Below are positions 8,986 through 17,438 of a stretch of 64,000 nt of DNA, piece by piece (positions within the stretch are counted from its first letter, which is position 1; the number at the start of each line of letters is the position of its first letter). The DNA is from Roseibium aggregatum IAM 12614 (lineage in GTDB: Bacteria > Pseudomonadota > Alphaproteobacteria > Rhizobiales > Stappiaceae). A program made the translations under genes and the position numbers. The notes under the pieces were generated by a model. The model saw nothing but the letters and a program-made list of their open reading frames with translations. It had not been told where the DNA came from and made no database searches. Location: positions 1-64,000 of the forward strand of contig NZ_AAUW01000024.1 of the NCBI RefSeq assembly GCF_000168975.1. Direction: 5' to 3'.

Positions 8986-9572
8986 TGCGGTGTTTCCCTG
9001 AACTGGCCGGTCAACACGCTCCGCCGGTTCAGCTCGGCCGCAACCGGTGCCCTGCCGTCCTCTTCAGCCTTTGCAGCCTCCCCAGGTTCGGCAGCCCTGT
9101 CCTCCCCCGACCGGTCACCGGGTTCCGGCAGCTCTCCCTGCCAGATCCGCTGCATGTCGCGGTCCTCGTCTTCCTGAGCGCCTTCCATCAGACCGGCGAG
9201 CGCCGCTATGGCCGTGGCCTCCGCTGTCTCCATGTCCTCGAACTCAAACACCGGTGAGAACAGGGAGCACATCCAGAACGCTCCGAGATGGTCCTCGTGC
9301 CCCCGGATGAATTCAAACCGCCCGGCGGGAAAGACAAACAGGCGCTTTTCGCCGGAGCGGATGATGTTCTGATCCGGTTCCTGAGCTATCAGCACGAGGT
9401 TCATGAACCAGGGCGTGATCAGAGCGCCGAACCAGAAACCGTTCCAGGGCACAATGCCGACCGCACGCACACCGAGCTTCTCGTTGAGGATCGGTATTCC
9501 GCTCATGCGTTCTGCATGCACCTGCCGGAAGCAGGTCTCCAGACGGTCGGTGATGGCGGTGGCGTTGCTCAT
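8982..9572 (-). CDS. hupJ: HupJ, HybE-family hydrogenase assembly chaperone
   Basis: The HybE/HupJ core covers about residues 10-120 and includes GIPILNEKLGVRAVG and the Trp-rich PWNGFWFGALITPWFMNLV. An acidic, low-complexity C-terminal tail follows (about residues 135-196). The start MSNATAITDR at 9572 gives 196 residues; an upstream in-frame Met at 9626 lies inside hupI and is unlikely. The family binds small or large subunit precursors during maturation. Confidence 0.88.
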   Translation of the reverse strand: MSNATAITDRLETCFRQVHAERMSGIPILNEKLGVRAVGIVPWNGFWFGALITPWFMNLVLIAQEPDQNIIRSGEKRLFVFPAGRFEFIRGHEDHLGAFWMCSLFSPVFEFEDMETAEATAIAALAGLMEGAQEDEDRDMQRIWQGELPEPGDRSGEDRAAEPGEAAKAEEDGRAPVAAELNRRSVLTGQFRETPQ

Positions 9573-9580
9573 GGTCGGAC

Positions 9581-9805
9581 CTATGCGTCTCCGATCACCA
9601 TGAAGCCCGCTTTGCTGGCGTCGCATTCCGGGCAGGTCCAGTGGTCCGGCAGCGCCGCGAACGGCGTCCCTGCCGGAATTTGCCAGTAGTCGTCTCCCTC
9701 GGCGGGATCATAGACATGCCAGCAGATCTTGCATTCCAGCCTTGTCGCGGGACCGATCTTGCTGGCGTCGCCGCCGTAGGAACCGGCGAAGAACCCCTCA
9801 CTCAT
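9581..9805 (-). CDS. hupI: HupI, rubredoxin of the hydrogenase cluster
   Basis: This 74-residue rubredoxin has two Cys pairs, C25-x2-C28 and C58-x2-C61, that ligate a single iron. Typical rubredoxin aromatics are present in YDPAEGD and the P-x-H-W-x-CPEC segment. It has an N-terminal extension of about 20 residues, as in other Hup-associated rubredoxins. The likely role is electron transfer during protected assembly of HupSL in air. Its start overlaps the hupH stop. Confidence 0.95.
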   Translation of the reverse strand: MSEGFFAGSYGGDASKIGPATRLECKICWHVYDPAEGDDYWQIPAGTPFAALPDHWTCPECDASKAGFMVIGDA

Positions 9806-10635
9806 CGGTAGACCTCAAGGATTTCGTTCAGGCGTTCGGCTGAATCGGCGATGTCCTCCGGCGCGGCGCAGGCGACAGCCGGTATGGGGCAGATCTCGAT
9901 GGTGTTCAGGATCATCGTATCCTGGGAATTGTAAAACTGAACCCACCAGGTATCCCGTGTCGCGGTCGCCATGATGCGGCAATTGCCGTAGCCGCGCGAC
10001 AGGATCGTGGTTTCTCCCCTGCCGAGAAGATCGTTCAAGAGCCCAAGGTCCTCCTCCGTGTGCGGCAGCAGCGACAGATTGATCACATGCGGCCGCGACT
10101 TGGCGATGTGCTCGTTGATTTCCGGCAGCAAGGGCGGTGCGTTGAAGACATTGGGGCCGAAACGCTCCGGTATCGGGACCTGCGCCTGCGCGCCCGCGAA
10201 AGCCCTGGCCAGAACAGTCCGCGGAAACGCGGCGACCTCGACATAGTCGGCGGTCGTGCGACCGTCCGCGGCCGTCTCCCGAACCCTCCAGACACCCGCC
10301 AGCACGGCTTCCTGGGCTTGTAGCGCCGCGCCGCCGATTACCGAGACCTCCCCTTCCCCGAGCACCTGATTGACCAGGGCAAGGTTGGCTTCGTCCAGGC
10401 CGTTCAGATCCACGCGCCCATTGGTGCCTGTCCGCTCACTGTCTTCGAGCAGTCGCAGAAGCGCCTCAAGCGCGGCCTTCCCGGCGTCCAGATCCTCTGC
10501 TTCCTCCGCCTCCGGCAGGTTCGGGGCTGCAAAGATCATCATGCCCGACGGCATGCTCATATAATCGAGAACGCCGCCGTCCTCATCCAGAGGCTGGCTA
10601 CCAGGCCCGACCACTGGTCCGATTGGATTGCTCAT
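9802..10635 (-). CDS. hupH: HupH, HyaF-family hydrogenase expression/maturation protein
   Basis: This 277-residue HyaF/HupH protein contains the family's conserved stretches: NQVLGEGEVSVIGG, then a second similar GRGETTILSRGYGNCRI repeat and VQFYNSQDTMILNTIEI. The family has two related domains and is needed for small-subunit maturation in rhizobia. It is followed directly by hupI and preceded by hupG after a 29-base gap. Confidence 0.9.
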   Translation of the reverse strand: MSNPIGPVVGPGSQPLDEDGGVLDYMSMPSGMMIFAAPNLPEAEEAEDLDAGKAALEALLRLLEDSERTGTNGRVDLNGLDEANLALVNQVLGEGEVSVIGGAALQAQEAVLAGVWRVRETAADGRTTADYVEVAAFPRTVLARAFAGAQAQVPIPERFGPNVFNAPPLLPEINEHIAKSRPHVINLSLLPHTEEDLGLLNDLLGRGETTILSRGYGNCRIMATATRDTWWVQFYNSQDTMILNTIEICPIPAVACAAPEDIADSAERLNEILEVYR

Positions 10636-10664
10636 ATTGCCGTCCCCTCCTAAGAATGAATTAG

Positions 10665-11099
10665 TCAGTGCCGAAGGCTCTCGGGCGCAACGCCGCAGCC
10701 GTCGGGGAACTTGAAAGGTGGCGGATCGCTTGGCTCACGCCCCAGGATATCGGGGATCTGCTCAAGGTAATCGGCCCAATCGAGAATGCCCTGCAAAACG
10801 CCGAGATAGTCGCCCCGGCGCAGAAAGACGATTGCCGGAAACGCATTGAAGAGATAACGCCGCTGCAGCTCGCGTTCGCTGTCCCGCTCGACGACGAGTG
10901 TCGCGACCCTGCCCATCAACGCCTTGCCGAGTTCCGGCAGCACGACGGCGACATCGTTGCTTTCCGCCAGCCGCTCCGCGTCCCCGGGGAAGAACACCAT
11001 GGCAAACTCATGTGCCTGCGCGGTTGAGGCCAGCGTCTCATGACTGACGACTTCGTAGCCTTCCCGGTCGATGATCGATTGCAGAAGAGGTGAAAACAT
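10665..11099 (-). CDS. hupG: HupG, HyaE-type thioredoxin-like chaperone
   Basis: This 144-residue HyaE/HupG protein has a thioredoxin-like fold pattern (FAMVFFPGDAERLAESNDVAVVLPEL, FPAIVFLRRGDYLG) but lacks the CxxC active site. HyaE-type proteins bind the Tat signal of the hydrogenase small subunit. The ATG at 11099 was chosen because GAGG lies six bases upstream and it leaves an 8-base gap to hupF. A TTG at 11111 is an alternative. Confidence 0.85.
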   Translation of the reverse strand: MFSPLLQSIIDREGYEVVSHETLASTAQAHEFAMVFFPGDAERLAESNDVAVVLPELGKALMGRVATLVVERDSERELQRRYLFNAFPAIVFLRRGDYLGVLQGILDWADYLEQIPDILGREPSDPPPFKFPDGCGVAPESLRH

Positions 11100-11107
11100 G
11101 TGCTGCC

Positions 11108-11428
11108 TCAAGGTTTGGAGGTACTGCTCTCCGTGGGTTTCAGAAAATCCGGCAGGCTCGGTTCCCGGCCAGTCAGATCGGCGAAGAGATGGTCGAAATC
11201 CGTCTCGCCGCGCATGGCCATGCTGAGCGCCTCCAGCGCGTCGGCTGTCTGTTTCGCCGTTTCCTCGCTGAGAACCTCGCGGGCCGCGCCCAGAAAAACC
11301 ATCAGCCAGGTTCCGGGTGCGACGGGGCCGACAAGGCTCAGATCGACGTCCGTTTCTGTGCCACGATCACGGCATCGCGCCGTCAGTCCGGACACAGACA
11401 GAACCTGCATGGGAATGCCGAGACACAT
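11108..11428 (-). CDS. hupF: HupF, HypC-like chaperone
   Basis: This 106-residue HypC/HupF family protein opens MCLGIPMQV, with the essential Cys2. It is longer than HypC through a ~25-residue C-terminal tail, typical of HupF. In rhizobia HupF protects or stabilises the HupL precursor and cooperates with HupK. The start overlaps the hupD stop. Confidence 0.93.
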   Translation of the reverse strand: MCLGIPMQVLSVSGLTARCRDRGTETDVDLSLVGPVAPGTWLMVFLGAAREVLSEETAKQTADALEALSMAMRGETDFDHLFADLTGREPSLPDFLKPTESSTSKP

Positions 11429-12114
11429 CAGCTTTGCTCTGCCGCTGTGTGGACCAAACGGGTCATTTCAGCGTCGAAGTCTTCCGGCCCCCGCCAGCCT
11501 TCGCTGGCCAGCACGCGGTTGTCACCGTGGCGGAAGGCTTCGTCCTCCGCCGGCCTTCCGGCTTCATACCGGCCGAGCGTCATCTCAAGCGAAGCGATGG
11601 TGTTGTCTTCACCGAGAGCATCGCCGCGCGGCGTAACCGAGACGCCGTGATCCTTGAGGAATGCAAGTGCCGTATCGATCGCGGGGTCGATCTGCGCCTT
11701 GACTTCCGGCCGCAGGCTGCCGCCGTAGTCGTCCAGCTCCACGGGCTGCACGCCGATCAGCAGCAGATGGTCGGGATAGTCGCCGAGCATTTCCGCCATG
11801 GCGAGCACTTCCTGAAAACCGGTCTGATGCAGCGAGATTTTCTTGGCACCGAGGAATTTGGGGACTTCCTCACCTTCCACCCGCTTCAGCGTGCCGGGCG
11901 GCAGGCCATAATCGACAGCGTCGAAAACAATGAGTATGTCGGCTTCGCGGATATACTGGACGAGATACACCCCTTGGGTACCCCCATCCATCACCCGCAC
12001 ATTTTCAGGCACCTCGAAGCGGCGGTGAAACTCTTCCACGGCGCGAACGCCGAAGCCTTCATCCGCCCATAACAGGTTACCAATGCCGAGCACGAGTACG
12101 GCTGGCGCGTCCAT
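11428..12114 (-). CDS. hupD: HupD, hydrogenase large-subunit maturation endopeptidase
   Basis: This HybD-type endopeptidase removes the HupL C-terminal tail after Ni insertion. The putative Ni-recognition ligands are visible: E19 in WADEGFG, D65/D68 in FDAVDYG and H96 in LHQTGF. The start MDAPAVLVLGIGN gives 228 residues. The frame stays open back to 12303, but that stretch lacks homology and contains a sigma54 promoter. It has a C-terminal extension of about 60 residues beyond the usual ~165-residue core, as in many alphaproteobacterial HupD. It is the first gene of the accessory operon. Confidence 0.93.
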   Translation of the reverse strand: MDAPAVLVLGIGNLLWADEGFGVRAVEEFHRRFEVPENVRVMDGGTQGVYLVQYIREADILIVFDAVDYGLPPGTLKRVEGEEVPKFLGAKKISLHQTGFQEVLAMAEMLGDYPDHLLLIGVQPVELDDYGGSLRPEVKAQIDPAIDTALAFLKDHGVSVTPRGDALGEDNTIASLEMTLGRYEAGRPAEDEAFRHGDNRVLASEGWRGPEDFDAEMTRLVHTAAEQS

Positions 12115-12225
12115 TGTCACAGCTTTTCCTCCCTCTTGCGCCAAAGATGAAATCCCTGAAGCGCAACCCCCGCCGCCGTCAGCGTCTTGTCGAGCCTTGC
12201 CGGAATACGGGGTAAGGTGGTTATC

Positions 12226-12240
12226 GCAAGAGCCATGCCA
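12226..12240 (-). promoter_or_regulatory. Sigma54 (-24/-12) promoter for the hupD-to-hyp accessory operon
   Basis: On the minus strand the site reads TGGCAT-N5-TTGC, matching the RpoN consensus with the exact GG and GC spacing. It lies 112 bases before the hupD start. The 371-base hupC-hupD gap contains only this site and the hupC terminator. It implies separate RpoN-dependent transcription of the maturation genes, presumably through HupR. Confidence 0.72.
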
Positions 12241-12423
12241 GACCTTGGAGCTGATTATCTCCTTGTTTTCTCTCGCTCCTTGTCCGTGCCTCCACAAGTG
12301 CATGGTTAGAAAATATCCATTTTGGCTTAAAACTGGAAACTTACTAACCAGTTCTGCGAGGCTGCTTTAAAGAGATCGTCCAACTGGTCCTGTGGCCTGG
12401 AAGCGGAGAATCCAGTTGGCGAT

Positions 12424-12454
12424 AAAAAAGGGCGGAGCCATTCCAGCTCCGCCC
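12424..12454 (-). terminator. Rho-independent terminator after hupC
   Basis: On the minus strand a perfect 9-bp stem (GGGCGGAGC / GCTCCGCCC) with a 7-base loop is followed immediately by six T residues. It lies about 30 bases after the hupC stop and closes the hupSLEC transcript. It separates the structural operon from the accessory operon. Confidence 0.9.
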
Positions 12455-12485
12455 GAGTAAGCTTGGATGTGCAGAATTGACCAAG

Positions 12486-13199
12486 CTAATGAGGGTCATC
12501 CATCGGCTTGTCGTCACGGAATGTCCGCCAGCCGGAAAACATGGATGAAATGATCGACTGCCGGGACATGATGTCTTCCCGGACAGCGGCGTAGACATGA
12601 ATGATCACGAAGCACACGATCGCCCACAGTCCCAGGTGATGCCACGTGTGGACGTCCTGGCTCTGGCCGAACAGGGGAATGATCCAGCTCGAAAACAAAG
12701 TGTACTGCCACGATCCCATGCCGGCACCCTCGCCATAGAGCGCGAAACCGGTGAAGATCATGAATATGATCACCCAGACGAACATCACGTGCATCGCCAG
12801 GGTTGCGAGCGGGTTATGGCCGGCATATTTTTTCGGTTCCCGCGCGATCATGGCGTACCATTTGACCTCATGCACAAGCTCCGACCAGAAACTCCCCCGC
12901 CAGACCGGCGGCAGGAAGATCTGCCGGGAATGCTTGTTGCCGACAAAGGCCCAGTAGATCCGCAGCAGAATTCCGACGGCGAGAATGTAGCCCGCGCCAA
13001 AATGCAGGAAGCGGATCCAGCCGAACAGGAAATGGGCGGAAGCCTCGCCATGGATCGCCGGAGGCGGCGATCCGATCAGATAACCGGTGATGCCGAGAAC
13101 GAGGATCGCCAGGGCATTGATCCAATGCCACAGACGCACCGGCGCCTCATAGACATAGACGGCCTCTTCCTTGTGAGAGGGAGTGGTCTCGATACTCAT
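12486..13199 (-). CDS. hupC: HupC, membrane cytochrome b of the uptake hydrogenase
   Basis: This 237-residue Ni/Fe-hydrogenase b-type cytochrome has about four hydrophobic helices. Candidate haem His residues lie in VRLWHWINALA, IRFLHFGAGYI and the DVHTWHHLGLWAIV / IIHVYAAVRED segment near the C-terminus. It anchors HupSL to the periplasmic face of the inner membrane and passes electrons to the quinone pool. It is nine bases downstream of hupE. Confidence 0.95.
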   Translation of the reverse strand: MSIETTPSHKEEAVYVYEAPVRLWHWINALAILVLGITGYLIGSPPPAIHGEASAHFLFGWIRFLHFGAGYILAVGILLRIYWAFVGNKHSRQIFLPPVWRGSFWSELVHEVKWYAMIAREPKKYAGHNPLATLAMHVMFVWVIIFMIFTGFALYGEGAGMGSWQYTLFSSWIIPLFGQSQDVHTWHHLGLWAIVCFVIIHVYAAVREDIMSRQSIISSMFSGWRTFRDDKPMDDPH

Positions 13200-13208
13200 T
13201 GCTCCCTC

Positions 13209-13778
13209 CTATCCGCCGGCCAGCAAGAGACCGGCTCCGGAAATCGCCAGTCCGACGCCTGCATGCCCGTGCTTCAACTCGCCGGCAAGACGGCCAAGGC
13301 CAAAACCGGCCGCATGCAAGGCGGCACTTGCGATCATGAAGCCGGCCATATACCCCGCCAGGGCTCCGACGGCTTCCGTGCCATGCGCGTGACCATGAAA
13401 CAGGGCGAAGACCGAGATTGCAGCAAGACCGGCACCCGCAGGCAAGACGCGCGCGGTGGCGATCATGAGGCCAAGAATGACGACAGAGGCGAGAATGCCC
13501 GGCTCGACCATCGGCAACGGCAAGCCGCTCACACCGATCAACGCACCGACCGCAAGCACCCCGATAAACAGAACCGGGCCGCGCCAGGCCTGTTTCGCGG
13601 GTTGCGCGGCCGACCAGACCCCGACGGCGGCCATCGCAAGCAGATGGTCGGTTCCCAGGATCGGGTGGAACAGGCCGGATGACAATCCGCCGGCAGCACC
13701 TCCCGTGTGTGCCAGTGCCGGTGTTGCCACAGCGGTCAGCACGAATGCGCCAAACATCTTTCCGAAAACAGATTTCAT
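13209..13778 (-). CDS. hupE: HupE/UreJ-family nickel permease-like membrane protein
   Basis: This 189-residue HupE/UreJ protein has a cleavable signal peptide (MKSVFGKMFG... ATPALA-HTGG) and about six hydrophobic helices. Family motifs are HPILGTDHLLAM and the FHGHAHGTE His cluster. HupE proteins act as nickel diffusion facilitators for hydrogenase synthesis. The start was set at MKSVFGK, where a signal peptide begins; upstream codons overlap the hupL end. The position between hupL and hupC is unusual (see findings). Confidence 0.9.
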   Translation of the reverse strand: MKSVFGKMFGAFVLTAVATPALAHTGGAAGGLSSGLFHPILGTDHLLAMAAVGVWSAAQPAKQAWRGPVLFIGVLAVGALIGVSGLPLPMVEPGILASVVILGLMIATARVLPAGAGLAAISVFALFHGHAHGTEAVGALAGYMAGFMIASAALHAAGFGLGRLAGELKHGHAGVGLAISGAGLLLAGG

Positions 13779-13792
13779 GATGATCTCCTCCC

Positions 13793-15592
13793 TCAGCACA
13801 CCTTGATATCGGCAAGCTCTTCGCCGTCCGGCCCCATCACATGGGTCGAGCAGGCAAGGCATGGGTCGAAGCTGTGCAGCGTGCGCAGGATCTCGACCGG
13901 TTCTTCGGCGACTTCAACCTTGGTGTTCATCAATGACGCCTCGAAAGCGCCGATGTTGCCTTCGTTGTCTCGCGGCGATCCGTTCCAGGTGGTCGGCACG
14001 ACGCATTGGTAGTTGTCGATCTTGCCGTCCTTGATACGGATCCAGTGGCCGAGCGCGCCACGGGGCGCTTCGGTGAAGCCCACGCCCTTGACCTCTGCCG
14101 GCCAGGTCGAGGGGTCGAACTTCTCCGTGTTTGCCGTCGCGCTGTCGCCAGCCTTCAGGTTGGCCATCAGTTTGTCGAAGAAATAGACCTGCATTTCCGC
14201 CGCCCATTCGGCCTCCAGCGCGCGCGCCGCCGTGCGGCCGAGCGTCGAGAACAGTGCGTCGACGGGGACGTTGAGGGTGGTCAGCGTGCGATTGATCTGC
14301 TCGGTGAAATATTCATGCCCCTGGGCGTAGCCAACCACATAGCGGGCGAGCGGCCCGACTTCCATCGCATGGCCGCGCCAGCGCGGCGCCTTGATCCAGG
14401 AGTATTTCGCGCTTTCATCAAGCTCGATGATGTTGGTGCTGGTTCCCTTGGCATTCGGTCCGAGCGCGTAATTCGGCTCGGTGATGCCGTCCCACGGATG
14501 CAGCCCCTTCTTCTCATCCGGATAACTGTACCAGGAGTGCGGCACGAATTCCTGGATCTGCTCGGGATCCCGGAGGTCGACCTCATGCACTTCCTTCAAG
14601 TTACCGTTGATGATCGCGCCGCGCGGCATCAAGAGGTTGGCGGCAGAATAATCGTTCGCCTTGTCCGGGATGTCGCCATAGGCCAGCACGCTCTGGCCCG
14701 ACAATCCACCGCCGTAGAGCCAGCTCTTGTAGAACGAGCCGATGGCGAAGATATCGGGCAGATAGACGTTGCGGACGAATTCGAGCGAGCGGTCGATGAT
14801 GCTCTTGACGTAGTTCAGCCGCTCCATGTTGAGCGGTGCGCCCGCCGCCAGCTCGCCATCCAGGTTGATCGCGCAGGGCACGCCGCCGACAAGCCAGTTC
14901 GGATGGATGTCCTTGCCGCCGAAGATCGTGCGCGTGGTCATGATCTCCTTCTGGAAATCGAGCGCCTCCAGATAGTGGGTCACCGCCATCAGATCCGCTT
15001 CCGGCGGCAGCAGATAGGCCGGGTTGGTCCAGTAGCCATTCTTGAACGGGCCGAGCTGGCCGCTTTCCACGAACTTCTTCAGGCGGTTCTGGATATCCCG
15101 GAAATAGCCTGGCGAGGAATTCGGGTGATGCGGCGAGACCTTCTGCTGCAGCTCCGAGGTCGCCTTCGGATCCGCCTTCAGGGCGTTGACCGGGTTGACC
15201 CAGTCAAGCGCGTGCAGATGATAGAAATGCACAAGGTGATCGTGGATCTGCAGCGAGAGCTGCATGATGTTGCGGATCGAGTTGGCATTTTCGGGAATAT
15301 CGATGCCGAGGGCATCTTCCACCGCGCGCACGGAAGTGAGCGCGTGCGTGCCGGTGCACACACCGCAGATGCGCTGCGTGAAAGCCCAGGCGTCGCGCGG
15401 GTCGCGGCCTTTCAGGATCACCTCAAGCCCGCGCCACATGGTGCCTGTCGAAACGGCGTTGCGGATCATGTTGTCCGCATCGATGTTCACCTCGCAGCGC
15501 ATATGGCCTTCGATACGGGTCACCGGATCGACGACCACTCGCTGGCCGGAGGTGTCGAGATTGAAGCCGTTGGGTGTCTGGATCGTCGCCAT
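13793..15592 (-). CDS. hupL: HupL, large subunit of the uptake [NiFe] hydrogenase
   Basis: This 599-residue catalytic subunit carries the Ni-Fe site. The N-terminal ligand motif is QRICGVCTGTH (C76, C79). The C-terminal one is DPCLACSTH (C578, C581), and the HupD cleavage site after H584 would remove a 15-residue tail. VDPVTRIEGHMR near residue 22 is the family's signature opening. The ATG overlaps the hupS stop (TGATG). It forms the periplasmic-facing heterodimer with HupS. Confidence 0.98.
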   Translation of the reverse strand: MATIQTPNGFNLDTSGQRVVVDPVTRIEGHMRCEVNIDADNMIRNAVSTGTMWRGLEVILKGRDPRDAWAFTQRICGVCTGTHALTSVRAVEDALGIDIPENANSIRNIMQLSLQIHDHLVHFYHLHALDWVNPVNALKADPKATSELQQKVSPHHPNSSPGYFRDIQNRLKKFVESGQLGPFKNGYWTNPAYLLPPEADLMAVTHYLEALDFQKEIMTTRTIFGGKDIHPNWLVGGVPCAINLDGELAAGAPLNMERLNYVKSIIDRSLEFVRNVYLPDIFAIGSFYKSWLYGGGLSGQSVLAYGDIPDKANDYSAANLLMPRGAIINGNLKEVHEVDLRDPEQIQEFVPHSWYSYPDEKKGLHPWDGITEPNYALGPNAKGTSTNIIELDESAKYSWIKAPRWRGHAMEVGPLARYVVGYAQGHEYFTEQINRTLTTLNVPVDALFSTLGRTAARALEAEWAAEMQVYFFDKLMANLKAGDSATANTEKFDPSTWPAEVKGVGFTEAPRGALGHWIRIKDGKIDNYQCVVPTTWNGSPRDNEGNIGAFEASLMNTKVEVAEEPVEILRTLHSFDPCLACSTHVMGPDGEELADIKVC

Positions 15593-16686
15593 CAGTTATC
15601 TCCCCCCTTGTGGCTGTCGCCTCCCTTATGCCGCGCGCGTTTGACCGCGCTTGCTGCTGCATGGACCGCCGCCGCTCCACCCACGACAACCGCCGCGGTG
15701 CCGCCGATCTTGTCGGCGTTGGCCTCGATGCCGAAGCCATGGATATCGGTCAGGCGGTCGTAGAAGGAGCCCTTGTCCCAGAAGCCGTCTTCGGAACAGC
15801 CGAAGCAGGGATGACCGGACTGGATCGGGAAGGACAGGCCGCCGTTCCACCGCACGGTGGAGCAGGCGTTGTAGGTGGTCGGGCCCTTGCAGCCCACCTT
15901 GTAGAGGCAATACCCCTTGCGCGCGCCCTCATCGTCGAAGGATTCGACGAACTGGCCGGCATCGAAGTGCGGCCGGCGATAGCACTTGTCGTGGATCCGC
16001 TGGGAATAAAACATCTTCGGGCGGCCCTGGCGGTCAAGTTCCGGGAAGCGCTCGAAGGTCAGGATATAGGTGATCACGGCGGTCATCACCTCGGCGATCG
16101 GCGGGCAGCCGGGCACCTTGATGATCGGCTTCGGAGCAAGACCCGGCACCTTGTGGATCGGGGTCGCCTGGGTCGGGTTCGGCCGCGCCGCCTGGACACA
16201 GCCCCAGGACGCGCAAGAGCCCCAGGAGATGATCGCCTTGCAGTGCTCGGCGGCCTTCTTCAGTTGTTCCAGATAGGGCTTGCCGGCGATGATGCAGCTC
16301 ATGCCCTCCTGGTTGAGCGGCGGATTGCCCTCGCACGCGAGAATGTAGTTGCCATCGTATTTGGCGATTGTTTCCTCGATGATCGCTTCGGCCTGATGCC
16401 CGGCCGCCGCCATGATCGTGTCGTCATAGTCCAGAGAAATCATCGACAGGATGACGTCCTTGGCGAGCGGGTGAGCCGAGCGGATGAAGCTTTCCGAGCA
16501 GCAGGTGCACTCCAGCCCGTGCAGCCACAGCACTGGAATCCGCGGCTTTGTCTCCATCGCCTCGGCGATCTTCGGAGCAAAGCTGGGTCCAAGACCAAGA
16601 GCCGCTGCCGTTAACGAGCAGAACTTCAGAAAACTTCGGCGGGTGATGCCCTGTCGGCGCATCACGTCATAAAAGGTTTCTGTCAT
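15592..16686 (-). CDS. hupS: HupS, small Fe-S subunit of the uptake [NiFe] hydrogenase
   Basis: This 364-residue small subunit begins with a Tat signal (TRRSFLKF at residues 15-22, followed by a hydrophobic run) that exports the folded HupSL pair. The mature part contains GLECTCCSESF (proximal cluster), GSCASWGC, GCPP and the Cys-rich distal/medial cluster region up to HPCFGCSEDGFWD. A C-terminal Ala/Val-rich helix with a Lys/His tail (about 323-364) would anchor it beside HupC. It is the first gene after the sigma54 promoter at 16.76 kb. Confidence 0.98.
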   Translation of the reverse strand: MTETFYDVMRRQGITRRSFLKFCSLTAAALGLGPSFAPKIAEAMETKPRIPVLWLHGLECTCCSESFIRSAHPLAKDVILSMISLDYDDTIMAAAGHQAEAIIEETIAKYDGNYILACEGNPPLNQEGMSCIIAGKPYLEQLKKAAEHCKAIISWGSCASWGCVQAARPNPTQATPIHKVPGLAPKPIIKVPGCPPIAEVMTAVITYILTFERFPELDRQGRPKMFYSQRIHDKCYRRPHFDAGQFVESFDDEGARKGYCLYKVGCKGPTTYNACSTVRWNGGLSFPIQSGHPCFGCSEDGFWDKGSFYDRLTDIHGFGIEANADKIGGTAAVVVGGAAAVHAAASAVKRARHKGGDSHKGGDN

Positions 16687-16753
16687 ATGGGCGTCTCCTC
16701 CTCTTGGACCCTAATCGCGCTGTTTGTTTTCACACGCGTCAGGAAGGAGCAAA

Positions 16754-16768
16754 GCAACCGCTGTGCCA
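16754..16768 (-). promoter_or_regulatory. Sigma54 (-24/-12) promoter of hupSLEC
   Basis: The minus strand reads TGGCAC-N5-TTGC, a perfect RpoN core, 68 bases before the hupS start. The AT-rich stretch 16770-16820 behind it could hold an IHF site, but I could not match a convincing consensus. HupR would bind further upstream, between roughly 16.85 and 16.95 kb. No TTG-N5-CAA repeat of the R. capsulatus kind was found. Nothing else is recognisable in 16687-17004. Confidence 0.88.
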
Positions 16769-17004
16769 GACACTGTTAGCCTATAAGATTCAGAGGCTTA
16801 TGTTAAATTTGCAACCGGAAGGGCGCGGCAAAAGCGAAAGTTAACTGCCAGCTTTCCAGCCGAAGTGGAAACTCCCCTTCCAGCTCCAGGTCTCGGTTAT
16901 GCAGCCGCGGCAGTTCGATCCAGCCTTGCAAGGTCTTGTTCTTCTGGCTCAGGCTGAATCTCGTCCGTAGGGCTGCTCATACGCTGCTGTTTTCAGGCAA
17001 ATAT

Positions 17005-17421
17005 TCATTGCACTTCCGGCAACTGCGGAATTGCCACATCGAGCTTGCGCAAACCATCGGCGATGTGAAGCTGGTCTTCGAGGGGGATGTTTCGAGCCGA
17101 CAATTCCTGCCACATATTCGGAATGAACGAGGGGGCTGCCTGCCGGAATTTTTCAAGTGCGGCGTTGGCTTTCCCGATGTCACCGGTTTGAGCATAGATG
17201 ACGGCAGCTATACCGAAATAGGTGTTTACCTGGGTCGCGTCGGAGTGTTCGATGGCATTGGTGGCGCAAGAATAGTCTTTCTGCATGTAGCAGATGATTG
17301 CCAGGCTGCCTTGGTAGGAACCCGTTTTTCCTGGGTTGAACACCAGCGGTTTTTCAAGAAGCTCTCGACCGCGCTCCTTCTGTCCGGACAGGCCGAAGAG
17401 CTGACCGATCTGGCCAAGCAT
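17005..17421 (-). pseudogene. C-terminal fragment of a TPR-repeat protein
   Basis: The 138-residue frame resembles the TPR-containing tail of large cyclase-type or signalling proteins (FGIAAVIYAQTGDIGKANAALEKF is TPR-like). It has no N-terminal catalytic or DNA-binding domain and begins abruptly. It ends next to a decayed gene on the other strand whose 5' part is also missing, so this looks like the junction of two truncated genes. Assignment of the parent family is an inference from the repeat pattern only. Confidence 0.5.
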
Positions 17422-17438
17422 GAACCGTCCCGGATGGC

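Noticed and set aside
14006..15763. 585-residue open frame on the plus strand
   Set aside because: Antisense shadow of hupL; the minus frame has all hydrogenase motifs and operon overlaps.
16850..16960. HupR binding sites (TTG-N5-CAA)
   Set aside because: Scanned by eye and no convincing repeat was found, so not annotated.
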